Source: Maribacter sp. ACAM166 (GTDB lineage: Bacteria; Bacteroidota; Bacteroidia; Flavobacteriales; Flavobacteriaceae). From it: 64,000 bases of DNA. The stretch spans positions 62,001-126,000 of the forward strand of contig NZ_VAUW01000004.1 in assembly GCF_005771495.1 (NCBI RefSeq), written 5' to 3'. The position numbers were made by a program, and so were the translations under genes. Under the pieces are notes generated by a model. It was not told the origin of the DNA and did no database searches. It saw nothing but the letters and a program-made list of their open reading frames with translations. Shown here piece after piece: positions 8,434-17,947 of the stretch; position 1 is the stretch's first letter; each line of letters begins with the position of its first letter.

Positions 8434-9240
8434 ATGGGATATAACTTATTAAAAGGAAAAAGGGGAATTATTTTTGGAGCACTAGACGAAAACTCTATTG
8501 CATGGAAAACAGCACAAACTGTACATGATGAAGGTGGTACTTTTGTTTTGTCGAACGCCCCTATTGCCATGAGAATGGGTCAAATTGATCAGTTAGCTGA
8601 GAAAACTGGTTCTCAAATAATTCCTGCAGATGCAACAAGTGTTGAAGATTTGGATAATTTAGTTGAGAAAGCAGTTGAAATTTTAGGAGGTAAAATAGAT
8701 TTTGTATTGCATTCTATAGGGATGTCAGTTAATGTTCGTAAAGGACGTGCTTACACTGATGAAAAATACGATTTCACGGCAAAGGGATGGGATGTTTCTG
8801 CACTTTCATTTCATAAAGTTATGCAATCATTATATAAGGCTGATGCCATGAACGAGTGGGGTAGTATTGTTGCTTTAACCTATATGGCTGCACAACGTAC
8901 CTTCCCTGATTATAATGACATGGCTGATAACAAGGCATACCTAGAATCTGTTGCCCGTAGCTTTGGATATTTCTTCGGAAAAGAGAAAAAAGTTAGAGTA
9001 AATACCATTTCACAATCTCCAACAGCGACTACTGCCGGGCAAGGTGTAAAAGGTTTTGATGGTTTTATTAGTTATGCAGAAAAAATGTCTCCATTAGGTA
9101 ATGCTACAGCTCAAGATTGTGCTGAATATACGGTGACATTGTTCTCAGACTATACAAAAAAGGTAACCATGCAGAATTTGTTTCATGATGGTGGTTTCTC
9201 CACTACAGGTGTCAGCCAAGAAGTCATAGAGAAATTTTAA
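8434..9240 (+). CDS. fabI: Enoyl-[acyl-carrier-protein] reductase (NADH)
   Basis: Reduces trans-2-enoyl-ACP in the last step of each fatty acid elongation cycle. 268 residues, SDR fold. The nucleotide-binding start is FGALDENSIAW (residues 14-24), and the FabI-type catalytic pair Tyr-x6-Lys is Y160 and K167 in PDYNDMADNK. SQSPTATTAGQGVKGF is the substrate-loop region. This class is the usual target of triclosan-type inhibitors. It is transcribed from its own promoter; the glycosyltransferase starts 55 bases downstream. Confidence 0.96.
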   Translation: MGYNLLKGKRGIIFGALDENSIAWKTAQTVHDEGGTFVLSNAPIAMRMGQIDQLAEKTGSQIIPADATSVEDLDNLVEKAVEILGGKIDFVLHSIGMSVNVRKGRAYTDEKYDFTAKGWDVSALSFHKVMQSLYKADAMNEWGSIVALTYMAAQRTFPDYNDMADNKAYLESVARSFGYFFGKEKKVRVNTISQSPTATTAGQGVKGFDGFISYAEKMSPLGNATAQDCAEYTVTLFSDYTKKVTMQNLFHDGGFSTTGVSQEVIEKF

Positions 9241-9295
9241 TTCGGTTTTTAATCTTTCATTTTTTTTGGAACCTATTCATTAGAGGAAAGTAATA

Positions 9296-10303
9296 ATGAC
9301 ATTATCGTTTTCTTTTATAGTTCCTGTGTACAATAGACCTAACGAAATTAGGGAGTTGTTAGACAGTCTATCCTTACAAACCTTTAATCAGGTTTTTGAG
9401 GTTGTTGTCGTTGAAGATGGTTCGACGATTTCGTCGGAAGATATCATAAGGGACTATGTAGATACGCTATCTATTTCATATTATAAGAAGCCTAATTCTG
9501 GGCCTGGAGATTCCCGTAATTACGGTATGAAGAGGGCTAAGGGTAATTATTTTATTGTTCTGGATTCTGACTGTATTATTCCGCCAGAATATCTGAAAAT
9601 TGTATATAAAAGTTTAAAAGAAGATTTTGTGCACTGTTATGGAGGTCCGGATGCAGCGCACAATTCTTTTTCTGTTGTTCAAAAGGCGATTAATTATGCA
9701 ATGACCTCTTTTTTAACCACGGGCGGAATTCGTGGTGGAAAAAAAGCGGTGGGTAAATTTCAGCCCAGAAGTTTTAATATGGGGATTTCTAAGCAAGCCT
9801 TTGAAAATGTCAGAGGATACGGAAATATCCATCCAGGGGAAGATCCAGACTTAACCATACGTATTTGGAACAAAGGATATAAGACCAAGTTAATCTCTGA
9901 GGCCTTTGTGTTTCATAAAAGGCGCATAGATTGGAATAAATTTTATATTCAAGTGAATAAGTTTGGGATGGTAAGGCCTATTTTAAACCAATGGCATCCT
10001 GAAACAAGCAAGCTAACATACTGGTTCCCCACACTTTTTTGTTTAGGATTGTTGGTGTCAGTGTTAATGGGAGTTATTGGTGTTTTGATACCATTGCTTT
10101 GTTATATACTTTATTTTTTTATTTTATTTTTGGATGCCCTTGGTAAAACTAAGAATTTGAGAGTCGCCATTTTGGCCTTATTCGCAACAGGAGTACAATT
10201 CATAGGCTACGGTTATGGTTTTTTAAAATCCACGATTTGTATTAAATTGAGTAAAAAGAAACCTGAAGCGCTATTTCCTAAATTATTTTTTAAAACAAAT
10301 TAA
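9296..10303 (+). CDS. Family 2 glycosyltransferase with C-terminal membrane segments
   Basis: 335-residue inverting glycosyltransferase with a GT-A fold. The N-terminus FIVPVYNRPNE is the nucleotide-sugar binding start, LDSDCIIP (about residue 82) is the metal-binding DxD-like site, and GEDPDLTIR carries the conserved acidic catalytic region. Two to three hydrophobic segments from about residue 235 to 310 anchor it in the inner membrane. Donor and acceptor cannot be told from the sequence. Its stop overlaps the start of the YbbR-like gene (TAATG), and coaE follows with another overlap. Confidence 0.88.
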   Translation: MTLSFSFIVPVYNRPNEIRELLDSLSLQTFNQVFEVVVVEDGSTISSEDIIRDYVDTLSISYYKKPNSGPGDSRNYGMKRAKGNYFIVLDSDCIIPPEYLKIVYKSLKEDFVHCYGGPDAAHNSFSVVQKAINYAMTSFLTTGGIRGGKKAVGKFQPRSFNMGISKQAFENVRGYGNIHPGEDPDLTIRIWNKGYKTKLISEAFVFHKRRIDWNKFYIQVNKFGMVRPILNQWHPETSKLTYWFPTLFCLGLLVSVLMGVIGVLIPLLCYILYFFILFLDALGKTKNLRVAILALFATGVQFIGYGYGFLKSTICIKLSKKKPEALFPKLFFKTN

Positions 10304-11268
10304 TGAAGCCGCTCATAGAATGGATACAAACGGGATTAAAAAAAAGGAAGGTAAAAGTCTTCCTTATATTCTTGTTGTGCGCGTCGCTTGCATGGTTTAT
10401 TAATAAATTATCTCAAAGCTATACAAGTAACACTACATTTCATGTTACCTATATAAATATACCACCCAAATATTTATTGGCAAATACCCCCAAGAAGGAA
10501 TTACAGGTTAGGTTAACGGCCGCAGGGTTTCAGTTTTTAGGATATCATCTAAAGCCTAAACAGATGACGCTAGACGTCAGTAAGATGATGCACAAAGATT
10601 CAAATTACTATTTAACCTCAGACCAGATAAGAATACAACTAGAAGCCCAAATAAACAATTACAGTACGTTAACAGATTTTGATAGTGACATTATTTATTT
10701 CGATTTTACATCGTTAAAATCAAAAAAAGTACCTGTGAAGGCGGTGGTTGATTTTACCTATGCTTCTAATCATATTTTGGAAGGAAAGATAGGCATAGAG
10801 CCAGATTCTATTCAATTAACTGGACCTAAAAGTCAAATTGATACGATTCATGTAATTGAAACTGAACTATTTAAACAAGGTGATTTAAATGATTCGTTTT
10901 CTAACCAGGTATCATTAAAGTTACCACTAGAATTGAATGGAACTAAATTCTCTGATTATTCTGTAACTATTAGTGGCACTGTGGTAAAGTTTTCAGAACA
11001 GGTAATCGAAGTGCCTATAACCGTTATTAACTTACCCAAAGATGTGAAGGTTCGTACGTTTCCAGAAATCGTACAAGTACGCTGTCAGGGCACTTTAAGT
11101 AACTTAAAAGAGCTAAAAGTTGGAGATTTTACTGTTGTAGCCGACTATTCAAAGGTTTCTCAAGAAACAGATAATAGGTTATCTATAACCTTAGAACGTT
11201 ATCCAAGAACGCTGAATAATGCGTTAATTACTACAAATGAAATCGAATTTATACTAAGGCGCGAATGA
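10303..11268 (+). CDS. YbbR-like domain protein (CdaR-like)
   Basis: 321-residue protein with one N-terminal membrane segment (about residues 19-35) and a large extracytoplasmic part built of YbbR-like beta repeats. YbbR/CdaR proteins regulate the diadenylate cyclase CdaA in Firmicutes; whether that holds here is unknown and no cyclase gene is in the window. The conserved neighbour in Flavobacteriaceae is coaE, which overlaps its end by 4 bases (ATGA). Confidence 0.75.
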   Translation: MKPLIEWIQTGLKKRKVKVFLIFLLCASLAWFINKLSQSYTSNTTFHVTYINIPPKYLLANTPKKELQVRLTAAGFQFLGYHLKPKQMTLDVSKMMHKDSNYYLTSDQIRIQLEAQINNYSTLTDFDSDIIYFDFTSLKSKKVPVKAVVDFTYASNHILEGKIGIEPDSIQLTGPKSQIDTIHVIETELFKQGDLNDSFSNQVSLKLPLELNGTKFSDYSVTISGTVVKFSEQVIEVPITVINLPKDVKVRTFPEIVQVRCQGTLSNLKELKVGDFTVVADYSKVSQETDNRLSITLERYPRTLNNALITTNEIEFILRRE

Positions 11269-11849
11269 TTGTTGTTGGTTTGACAGGAGGAATAGGTAGT
11301 GGAAAATCTACTGTTGGAACCATGTTTCAAAACCTTGGCGTACCCGTATATAATTCAGATGAACGTGCGAAGTGCTTAATGAATACCTCCAAAAAAATAA
11401 GAAAAGAGCTGATTAGTCTGTTTGGTGAAAAGGCCTATTTGGAAGAGGAATTAAATAGAGCCTATATCGCTAAAAAGGTATTTAAAGATGCAGATTTGTT
11501 GGCAGAATTGAATCGTATAGTTCATCCTCAAGTTAGAAAGGACTTTTTGAAATGGGCAAAAAAACAAAAGACACCTTATGTAATTCAAGAAACTGCTTTG
11601 TTATTTGAGAATAAGGCAAAAGAATTATATGATAGAGTAATTCTGGTTACAGCCTCCAAAGAACTACGAATAGAACGGGTTCTGAGGCGTAGTGAAAGTA
11701 CTAGAGAACAAATTGTGGCCCGAATGAACAATCAATTAGATGATGCTACTAAAATAAAATTAGCAGATTACATCATTGAAAATATTGACCTAGAAAGAAC
11801 TAGCTTAAAAGTTCTAAACATACATGGGCGCATCCTTACTGATTGTTAG
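11265..11849 (+). CDS. coaE: Dephospho-CoA kinase
   Basis: Phosphorylates dephospho-CoA to coenzyme A, the final biosynthetic step. 194 residues. The P-loop GLTGGIGSGKST is at the N-terminus, followed by VYNSDERAK (substrate-binding Asp), HPQVRKDF and QETALLFE, all typical. It overlaps the YbbR-like gene by 4 bases, so expression is coupled. The next gene begins 83 bases downstream. Confidence 0.96.
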   Translation: MIVVGLTGGIGSGKSTVGTMFQNLGVPVYNSDERAKCLMNTSKKIRKELISLFGEKAYLEEELNRAYIAKKVFKDADLLAELNRIVHPQVRKDFLKWAKKQKTPYVIQETALLFENKAKELYDRVILVTASKELRIERVLRRSESTREQIVARMNNQLDDATKIKLADYIIENIDLERTSLKVLNIHGRILTDC

Positions 11850-11932
11850 TAGTTTGGCGATTTTAACATTTCTGTTAAGGTTAGGTTAAACGTACTATTG
11901 TGTACCTGTTAAATCTTTAATTTTAACAACTA

Positions 11933-13513
11933 ATGAACAAAAAGTTATTTGTGCTCTTAGTAGTTTTAATGAGCCTTTCGCTTATTGGTCTGATTTTCGT
12001 TCAAAGTTTCTGGATTAAAAAATCCATAGATAGCACAGAAGAGCAATTTTCTAGTAGTGTTTCTGAAGCATTGAACAGTATCACCAATAAGATTTCAGAG
12101 AGAGAAACCAAAAACTATTTCGATAGGTATTTAAATGCAGTAGATAGTATAGGTGAACTTAAGGGAACACAACTAACCAATTTTTTCTTTATTGATAGGG
12201 ATGTAAATTCTAATGAAATTTTACTGTATGAACACGGTATTTTAGAAGAGGATTATGGTATCTCGTCTACGTTCTTTGACAGCGGTGATGGTGCAGATAC
12301 CACCATTATTAAAAATTATACCAGTCAACGTAAGACCTCAATTTTTAAGGAGGATGTTGATTTAGAAGGTAATCGGTTCCGACTAAATCCTATTCAGCGT
12401 ATTGAAAAGATAGGTGGCTTAAATAAAATGGAAAAGGCTGCTATGGAGGAAATGTTTATGGTTCATGCTAAACGTGTGCCCATTCACAAAAGGGTTTCCA
12501 AGCAAGAAATTGAATTGTTATTGCAACGTGAACTGGAAAATAGGGGTATAGATATTGCATTGGAATATGGTGTCTATAGCAACGGTTTACCAACAAAAGT
12601 TAAATCACCTAAATTCAAATATGCTGAGACCAATATTTACAAAACTCCTATGTTTGTTGATTTTGAAGGAGTTTCAAATTTTGATTTGTTAATCTCTTTT
12701 CCTAAGAAGAAACGATTTTTGGTCCAATCAATATTAGGTTTGGCAATGCTTTCATTGCTTTTTACCATAATAATCGTGGTAGCATATGCAGGGGCAATTT
12801 ATCAGTTAATTCGTCAAAAGCAGATATCTGAGATAAAAACAGATTTCATTAATAATATGACGCATGAGTTTAAGACACCGATAGCAACGATAAACTTGGC
12901 AGTAGAAGCAATTAGAAATCCGAAGATTATTGGAGACCAAGAGAAAGTTTTGCGGTATTTACAGATGATTCGTGATGAGAATAAAAGAATGCATGCTCAA
13001 GTAGAAAATGTATTACGCATTTCTAAGTTAGAGAAAAATCAGTTGGATATAAGTAAAGATAGGGTAGATACTCATGAGATTATTGAAGATGCTATTACCC
13101 ATGTACAATTAATCGTTGATGATAGAGGTGGTTATATCCACACGCATTTAGATGCGAAGCGTTCAGAAATATTGGCGAATGAAATGCATTTTACCAATGT
13201 AATCGTCAACATGCTTGATAATGCTATTAAATATTCTGAAGAGGCGCCAAAAATAGATGTCTTTACGGAATGCGCAAAGAATTACATTATTATAAAGGTT
13301 CAGGATCAAGGAGCTGGTATGAGTAAAGCCGTAGTTAAGAAAGTTTTTGAAAAGTTTTATAGAGAGCACACAGGTGATATTCATAACGTAAAAGGGCATG
13401 GTTTAGGTCTATCATACGTCAAAAAAATTGTTGAAGATCATCAAGGCGAAGTTTATGCCGATAGTGAAAAAGGAAAAGGAAGTACATTTTACATCAAACT
13501 GCCGTTAATATAA
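11933..13513 (+). CDS. Sensor histidine kinase (RprX-like)
   Basis: 526-residue membrane kinase: membrane segments at about residues 5-24 and 264-289 enclose a 240-residue periplasmic sensor domain. The HisKA box is NNMTHEFKTPIATI with phosphoacceptor H311. The ATPase domain has NMLDNAIKYS (N box), DQGAGM (G1) and GHGLGLSYVKKI (G2). No HAMP domain is evident. Five bases downstream lies its cognate regulator. The pair resembles RprX/RprY of Bacteroides and Porphyromonas, based on the strong likeness of the regulator; the stimulus is unknown. Confidence 0.9.
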   Translation: MNKKLFVLLVVLMSLSLIGLIFVQSFWIKKSIDSTEEQFSSSVSEALNSITNKISERETKNYFDRYLNAVDSIGELKGTQLTNFFFIDRDVNSNEILLYEHGILEEDYGISSTFFDSGDGADTTIIKNYTSQRKTSIFKEDVDLEGNRFRLNPIQRIEKIGGLNKMEKAAMEEMFMVHAKRVPIHKRVSKQEIELLLQRELENRGIDIALEYGVYSNGLPTKVKSPKFKYAETNIYKTPMFVDFEGVSNFDLLISFPKKKRFLVQSILGLAMLSLLFTIIIVVAYAGAIYQLIRQKQISEIKTDFINNMTHEFKTPIATINLAVEAIRNPKIIGDQEKVLRYLQMIRDENKRMHAQVENVLRISKLEKNQLDISKDRVDTHEIIEDAITHVQLIVDDRGGYIHTHLDAKRSEILANEMHFTNVIVNMLDNAIKYSEEAPKIDVFTECAKNYIIIKVQDQGAGMSKAVVKKVFEKFYREHTGDIHNVKGHGLGLSYVKKIVEDHQGEVYADSEKGKGSTFYIKLPLI

Positions 13514-13518
13514 ATATT

Positions 13519-14232
13519 ATGGAAACAATAAATAAGAAAATACTTTTAGTTGAAGACGATCCAAATTTTGGGATTGTATTGAAGGATTATTTGTCAATGA
13601 ATGATTTTGATGTCACATTGGCGAAGAATGGGATGGAAGGTTTTGAGAAGTTCAAAAAGGATAATTTCGATATCTGTATTTTGGATGTGATGATGCCTTA
13701 TAAGGATGGTTTTACCTTAGCAAAGGAGATTCGTGAAAAGAACGAGAATGTTCCTATTGTTTTCCTAACGGCGAAAACAATGAAAGAAGATGTGCTGAAA
13801 GGATATAAAGCTGGTGCAGATGATTATCTAAACAAGCCTTTCGATTCTGAAGTATTATTAGTGAAGTTGAAAGCTATTCTACAACGAAAAGCTTCCAATG
13901 GATTAGCAGATAGCAAGAAATTTGAATTTACCATTGGGGGGTTCCATTTGAATTCTAAATTGAGGTTTCTTAAATATAAGGATACTGAATCTATCAAGTT
14001 ATCACCTAAAGAGAACGAATTACTGCGTCTATTGGCGTTACATGAAAATGATTTGATGCCACGTGAATTAGCATTGACCAAAATTTGGAGAGATGATAAT
14101 TACTTTACTTCACGTAGTATGGATGTGTATATAGCTAAATTACGTAAGTATCTTAAAGTTGATGATACAGTTGAAATATTGAATATTCACGGAGAAGGTT
14201 TCCGTTTGGTTATTAAGACTGAAGGCGAATAA
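13519..14232 (+). CDS. OmpR-family response regulator (RprY-like)
   Basis: 237-residue regulator: receiver domain (about 1-125) with acidic pocket VEDDP, phosphoacceptor D56 in ILDVMMP and switch lysine in NKPF, then a winged-helix DNA-binding domain (about 135-235) with KENELLRLLA and SRSMDVYIAKLRKYL. The receiver, with DVMMPYKDGFTLAKEIR and VFLTAKTMKEDVL, is very close to RprY. It is co-transcribed with the kinase upstream and followed by a strong terminator. Confidence 0.92.
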   Translation: METINKKILLVEDDPNFGIVLKDYLSMNDFDVTLAKNGMEGFEKFKKDNFDICILDVMMPYKDGFTLAKEIREKNENVPIVFLTAKTMKEDVLKGYKAGADDYLNKPFDSEVLLVKLKAILQRKASNGLADSKKFEFTIGGFHLNSKLRFLKYKDTESIKLSPKENELLRLLALHENDLMPRELALTKIWRDDNYFTSRSMDVYIAKLRKYLKVDDTVEILNIHGEGFRLVIKTEGE

Positions 14233-14253
14233 GTTTTTAATAAATTTTATAGT

Positions 14254-14281
14254 AAAAGCATCCTTTAAAGGATGCTTTTTT
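14254..14281. terminator. Bidirectional intrinsic terminator
   Basis: Perfect palindrome with arms AAAAGCATCCTTT and AAAGGATGCTTTT, flanked by T-runs on both strands. It separates the RprY-like regulator (plus) from the gluconokinase gene (minus), whose stop codon is at its right edge, so it can serve both transcripts. Confidence 0.88.
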
Positions 14282-14774
14282 AGTTTTGGAGTTGCTCTAT
14301 AATCTCATCTATTATCTCTGAAGGTGTTTGGTCTATTGAAACAGTAAGTGCATTCTTAGGCACCTCGAGGGAGTTAAATTGAGATTGTAATAGCCCTTTA
14401 GGCATGAAATGATTTTTACGCTTATTCAAACGAGCACTGATTAGTTCAAAACTTCCTTTTAAATTAATAATTCTATGTTGACCATTTAATTGATTGCCTA
14501 GAACAGTTCTATACCTTTCTTTTAAAGCAGAACAAACGATAATGGCACCTGTTGATTTGTTTTCAATAGCAAGCTCGTTAAGGCGCTCAAGCCAACCTTG
14601 TCGATCATCATCATTTAAGGGTTTGCCCTCACTCATTTTAATAACGTTGGCTTCAGGATGAAAACTGTCACCATCAAAGAATGGAACATTCAACTTTTCA
14701 GACAAGAGTTTGCCAATAGTAGATTTTCCGCAACCAGAAACACCCATAACAAACAAAAGCTGTGTTTTAATCAT
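14280..14774 (-). CDS. gntK: Gluconokinase
   Basis: Phosphorylates gluconate to 6-phosphogluconate. 164 residues, P-loop kinase of the GntK family: GVSGCGKST (residues 11-19), FFDGDSFHPEANV (substrate site), CSALKERYR and the lid region SARLNKRKNHFMP. Its start overlaps the end of miaA by 8 bases, so it is the last gene of the minus-strand run. No gluconate transporter is adjacent. Confidence 0.93.
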   Translation of the reverse strand: MIKTQLLFVMGVSGCGKSTIGKLLSEKLNVPFFDGDSFHPEANVIKMSEGKPLNDDDRQGWLERLNELAIENKSTGAIIVCSALKERYRTVLGNQLNGQHRIINLKGSFELISARLNKRKNHFMPKGLLQSQFNSLEVPKNALTVSIDQTPSEIIDEIIEQLQN

Positions 14775-15687
14775 GAGTTAGTTTTGGTAGTTCTTTATTA
14801 ATTTCGAGCAAAAGCGTTTCTTCTTCGTAATCATAGTCGAACCAAATAGTATTTTTATTTCTAAGAAACCAAGTAAGTTGTCTTTTAGCAAATCTTCTGG
14901 TGTTTTTCTTAATTTCTGAAAGTGCGAAGTCTAGAGTCCATTCGCCATCAAAATAAGTGAAAAGCTCTTTATAACCCACCGTTTGTAAAGCATTATAACT
15001 TCTGAAAGTTAAAAGGTTTTTAGCTTCCTCTATCAGGCCTGTTTCCATCATTAAATCTACCCTTTCGTTTATTCGATTATAAATTAAGGGTCTTTCAGCC
15101 TTAAGCCCTACGGTGATTACCTTGAATTCTCGTATTGCTTTTGGTTTGTCAATAAATGAGGAATAAGGTTTTCCGCTACCCATACATACCTCTAGTGCTC
15201 TAATTACACGTTGTGGGTTTTGAATATCTACTTTGCTATAGTAAGCCGGGTCTAATTCTTTTAATTTATACTGGAGAGACCGTAAACCACGTTCTTTTAA
15301 ATCCAAATTCAATCCATCTCTAATTTTAGGAGCAATTGTTGGAAAAGTATTTAATCCGTCTGTAATGGCGTTTACATATAATCCGCTACCACCTACCATA
15401 ATGACTATATCATTTGATTTAAATAGTAATGATAGTTTTTGAATGGCCTCACGTTCAAAATCCCCTACGGTATATTGTTCTGTGATGCTCTTGTGTTGTA
15501 TAAAGTGATGGGTTGCCTGGTTTAATTCATCAGTATTTGGTACCGCTGTACCAATACTCATTTCCTTAAAAAATTGCCTAGAATCAGCAGAAATAATTTC
15601 TGTCTTATAGTGCTGAGCCAATAAAATAGCGAGTTTGGTCTTGCCAATGGCAGTTGGACCTGTTACGGAAATTAAAGTTTTATTCAT
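14767..15687 (-). CDS. miaA: tRNA dimethylallyltransferase
   Basis: Adds an isopentenyl group to A37 of tRNAs reading UNN codons. 306 residues with P-loop GPTAIGKTKLA, then SADSRQFFKEM, GGSGLYVNA and the conserved NPQRVIRALEV. It overlaps both neighbours by 8 bases, so translation of the three genes is probably coupled. Confidence 0.95.
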   Translation of the reverse strand: MNKTLISVTGPTAIGKTKLAILLAQHYKTEIISADSRQFFKEMSIGTAVPNTDELNQATHHFIQHKSITEQYTVGDFEREAIQKLSLLFKSNDIVIMVGGSGLYVNAITDGLNTFPTIAPKIRDGLNLDLKERGLRSLQYKLKELDPAYYSKVDIQNPQRVIRALEVCMGSGKPYSSFIDKPKAIREFKVITVGLKAERPLIYNRINERVDLMMETGLIEEAKNLLTFRSYNALQTVGYKELFTYFDGEWTLDFALSEIKKNTRRFAKRQLTWFLRNKNTIWFDYDYEEETLLLEINKELPKLTHD

Positions 15688-16537
15688 TTAATATTGATCC
15701 ACAATTATAACAATGTGTAGCATCATCTCGATGCCCTTCCTTACTGCACGAAGGGCAAGATTGGGTATTTACATGAATGTATTTACCTGTACTCACATTG
15801 CCTGATTTATCTTTGTTTTGTTTGCCAAATTCCGACGTTACAATTCCCGTTGGTACGGCAATAATCCCATACCCTAAGAGCATAATTAATGTCGCAATGA
15901 ATTGTCCCTGTGGTGTAATAGGGGCAATATCTCCGTAGCCTACCGTGGTTAGAGTTACTATAGTCCAGTATACACTTGTCGGTATACTGGTAAACCCAGC
16001 TTCATCACCTTCTACATAATACATTAAGGTGCCCAACATAACAGAAACGATTAATACTGCAAAAAGGAATACAATTATTTTTGCTCTACTCGCTTTCAGT
16101 GCACTTTTCAATTGAGAGGCTTCCCCTAAAAATCGAACTAATTTTAAAATACGAAAAATCCTTAGAAGCCTAAATGCACGTACTGCCAGTAAAATTTGAG
16201 TACCGGCAAAAATATAGGAAATATATAACGGTATGGTCGACAAGAAATCGATGATACCATAAAAACTAAAAATGTATTTAGTGGGTTTTTTAAGGCAGAT
16301 TAACCGAGCAATATATTCAACAGTAAAGAAGATGGTTACGACCCATTCGAGAGCCAGTAATAATCTATGGTATTCAATATCAATACTCTTTACACTTTCT
16401 AGCATAATAAGGATTATGCTGAAAATAATTATGGCAAAAAGGATGATATCGAACAATTTTCCCATTGGGGTATCCGCTTCATAAATGATTTCATGAAGTT
16501 TATTTTTCCAAGGTGATAATTTGTCTTCCTCTTTCAA
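15680..16537 (-). CDS. Voltage-gated potassium channel with C-terminal zinc ribbon
   Basis: 285-residue ion transporter. Hydrophobic S1-S3 segments are followed by an S4 voltage sensor with basic residues every third position (R120, R123, R126, R129, K132, R135). The pore has the selectivity filter TVGYGD (198-203) between S5 and S6. The cytoplasmic tail ends in a Cys4 motif, C261-x2-C264 and C276-x2-C279, which looks like a zinc ribbon. This tail could mediate tetramer contacts or redox or metal sensing; that is inference. It starts 4 bases after the stop of the exonuclease gene and overlaps miaA. Confidence 0.9.
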   Translation of the reverse strand: MKEEDKLSPWKNKLHEIIYEADTPMGKLFDIILFAIIIFSIILIMLESVKSIDIEYHRLLLALEWVVTIFFTVEYIARLICLKKPTKYIFSFYGIIDFLSTIPLYISYIFAGTQILLAVRAFRLLRIFRILKLVRFLGEASQLKSALKASRAKIIVFLFAVLIVSVMLGTLMYYVEGDEAGFTSIPTSVYWTIVTLTTVGYGDIAPITPQGQFIATLIMLLGYGIIAVPTGIVTSEFGKQNKDKSGNVSTGKYIHVNTQSCPSCSKEGHRDDATHCYNCGSILNE

Positions 16538-16541
16538 CTTA

Positions 16542-17906
16542 TTAATTTAATTCTACTGTTTTAAGGACTCTTTTTTTTCTCAAATAAGATTCTATAAGAA
16601 AATTAGCGTCTCTTGTTCCGTTCATTGGGGTAATTAAAGTTTCCAAGATATGAATATTATTTATTTGATAGTTAAGGTCACAAAAACCAAAACCAACTAA
16701 GGAACCATTTTTAATTAAAATAGCACTCTGTTCACCAATCTCACGTCCTTTATCCAATAATACTACATTTTTACTGTTTAAGTTGTATTTGGTAGTCGCG
16801 GCAAGAACACGATTGTTATAGGTCTCATGCGATTCTTTCTTAATACATGCACCTTTACAGGTACCTTCATCAAAGGCAGAACAATTCGTGCGGGCTTCAC
16901 TAATACCGTTTACCTTTTCACAAAGTTCGAACTCCTTTGTGATTTTATAGAGATGATTTTTTGCACTAAAAATTCCATTAAATAATCCTAACGGTTCTTT
17001 ACACTCGCGATATGTTTTAATCTCTAATGAATAATAACCATTATCATTTTTAGTTTTACATAATGCGTGCGAATACATTCTTTTTTTAGGGATACTATTA
17101 TATTTAGGTCTAAGCTTTAATAGTTCTTCGTGTTCTTTAAGAATGGCAATAAGTTCATTTCCTGTTTCTTCGAAAGTTACCTTTTTAGTGTCTTTGGCTA
17201 ACTTTCTAGACTTATCGCCACTTTTAGTAAATAGTTGATTTACTTTTTTCTTTATGTCAGTGCTTTTGCTGACATATATAATATCAGCATCTTTACCATG
17301 CATATAAAAGACACCTGTTTTGTTGGGTAGTTCTCGTACAATGTCTAATTGTTTTTCTGAGAGCTCACCTTGACTTTCTTTACGAATGGTTTCTTTAACA
17401 ATTATTTTTTCGGAATCTTTAACCAGTAATAGTTTAAATAATTTTATTGTTGCTAGTGCATCACCATTTGCTCGATGTCGGTCAGTTACAGGTATACCTA
17501 GTGATCTTACTAGTTTTCCTAAACTATATGATTCAGCGTCTGGTAATAATAATTTGGATAGGTCTACTGTGCACAATGTTTTTCGTTCAAAATTATAACC
17601 CAATCGTCTAAATTCTGTTCGCAATATTCTATAATCGAATTGTGCATTATGGGCTACCAATACGGTATCTTCCGTAATCTCAATAATTCTTTTAGCAACC
17701 TCATAAAATTTAGGAGCTGTCTGCAACATTTTATTGTTAATTCCGGTAAGTTTCACAACAAAAGGTTGAATATCCTTTTCAGGATTTATCAAACTAATGA
17801 ATTTGTCAACCACTTTTTGGCCGTCAAACTTGTGAATAGCGATTTCGGTAATACCTTCTTCATTAAATTTTCCGCCTGTAGTTTCAATATCTAAAATCGC
17901 GTACAT
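16542..17906 (-). CDS. DEDDh exonuclease fused to a degenerate GIY-YIG domain
   Basis: 454 residues. The N-terminal part (1-165) is a DnaQ-like 3'-5' exonuclease with all DEDDh residues: D6 and E8 (LDIETTGG), D91 (HNAQFDYR), H144 and D149 (HRANGDA). A UvrC/Cho-like GIY-YIG domain follows (about 190-285), but its signature is altered: GVF instead of GVY, YVS instead of YVG (211-213), and Lys221 where UvrC has the catalytic Arg. The C-terminal 170 residues carry four cysteines (CSAFDEGTCKGAC and nearby). Related exonuclease/GIY-YIG fusions are known in bacteria; a role in DNA repair is inferred. Confidence 0.87.
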   Translation of the reverse strand: MYAILDIETTGGKFNEEGITEIAIHKFDGQKVVDKFISLINPEKDIQPFVVKLTGINNKMLQTAPKFYEVAKRIIEITEDTVLVAHNAQFDYRILRTEFRRLGYNFERKTLCTVDLSKLLLPDAESYSLGKLVRSLGIPVTDRHRANGDALATIKLFKLLLVKDSEKIIVKETIRKESQGELSEKQLDIVRELPNKTGVFYMHGKDADIIYVSKSTDIKKKVNQLFTKSGDKSRKLAKDTKKVTFEETGNELIAILKEHEELLKLRPKYNSIPKKRMYSHALCKTKNDNGYYSLEIKTYRECKEPLGLFNGIFSAKNHLYKITKEFELCEKVNGISEARTNCSAFDEGTCKGACIKKESHETYNNRVLAATTKYNLNSKNVVLLDKGREIGEQSAILIKNGSLVGFGFCDLNYQINNIHILETLITPMNGTRDANFLIESYLRKKRVLKTVELN

Positions 17907-17947
17907 CTAGTAAAATCTGATTATTTAAGTGCAGTGTATATTTGGTG

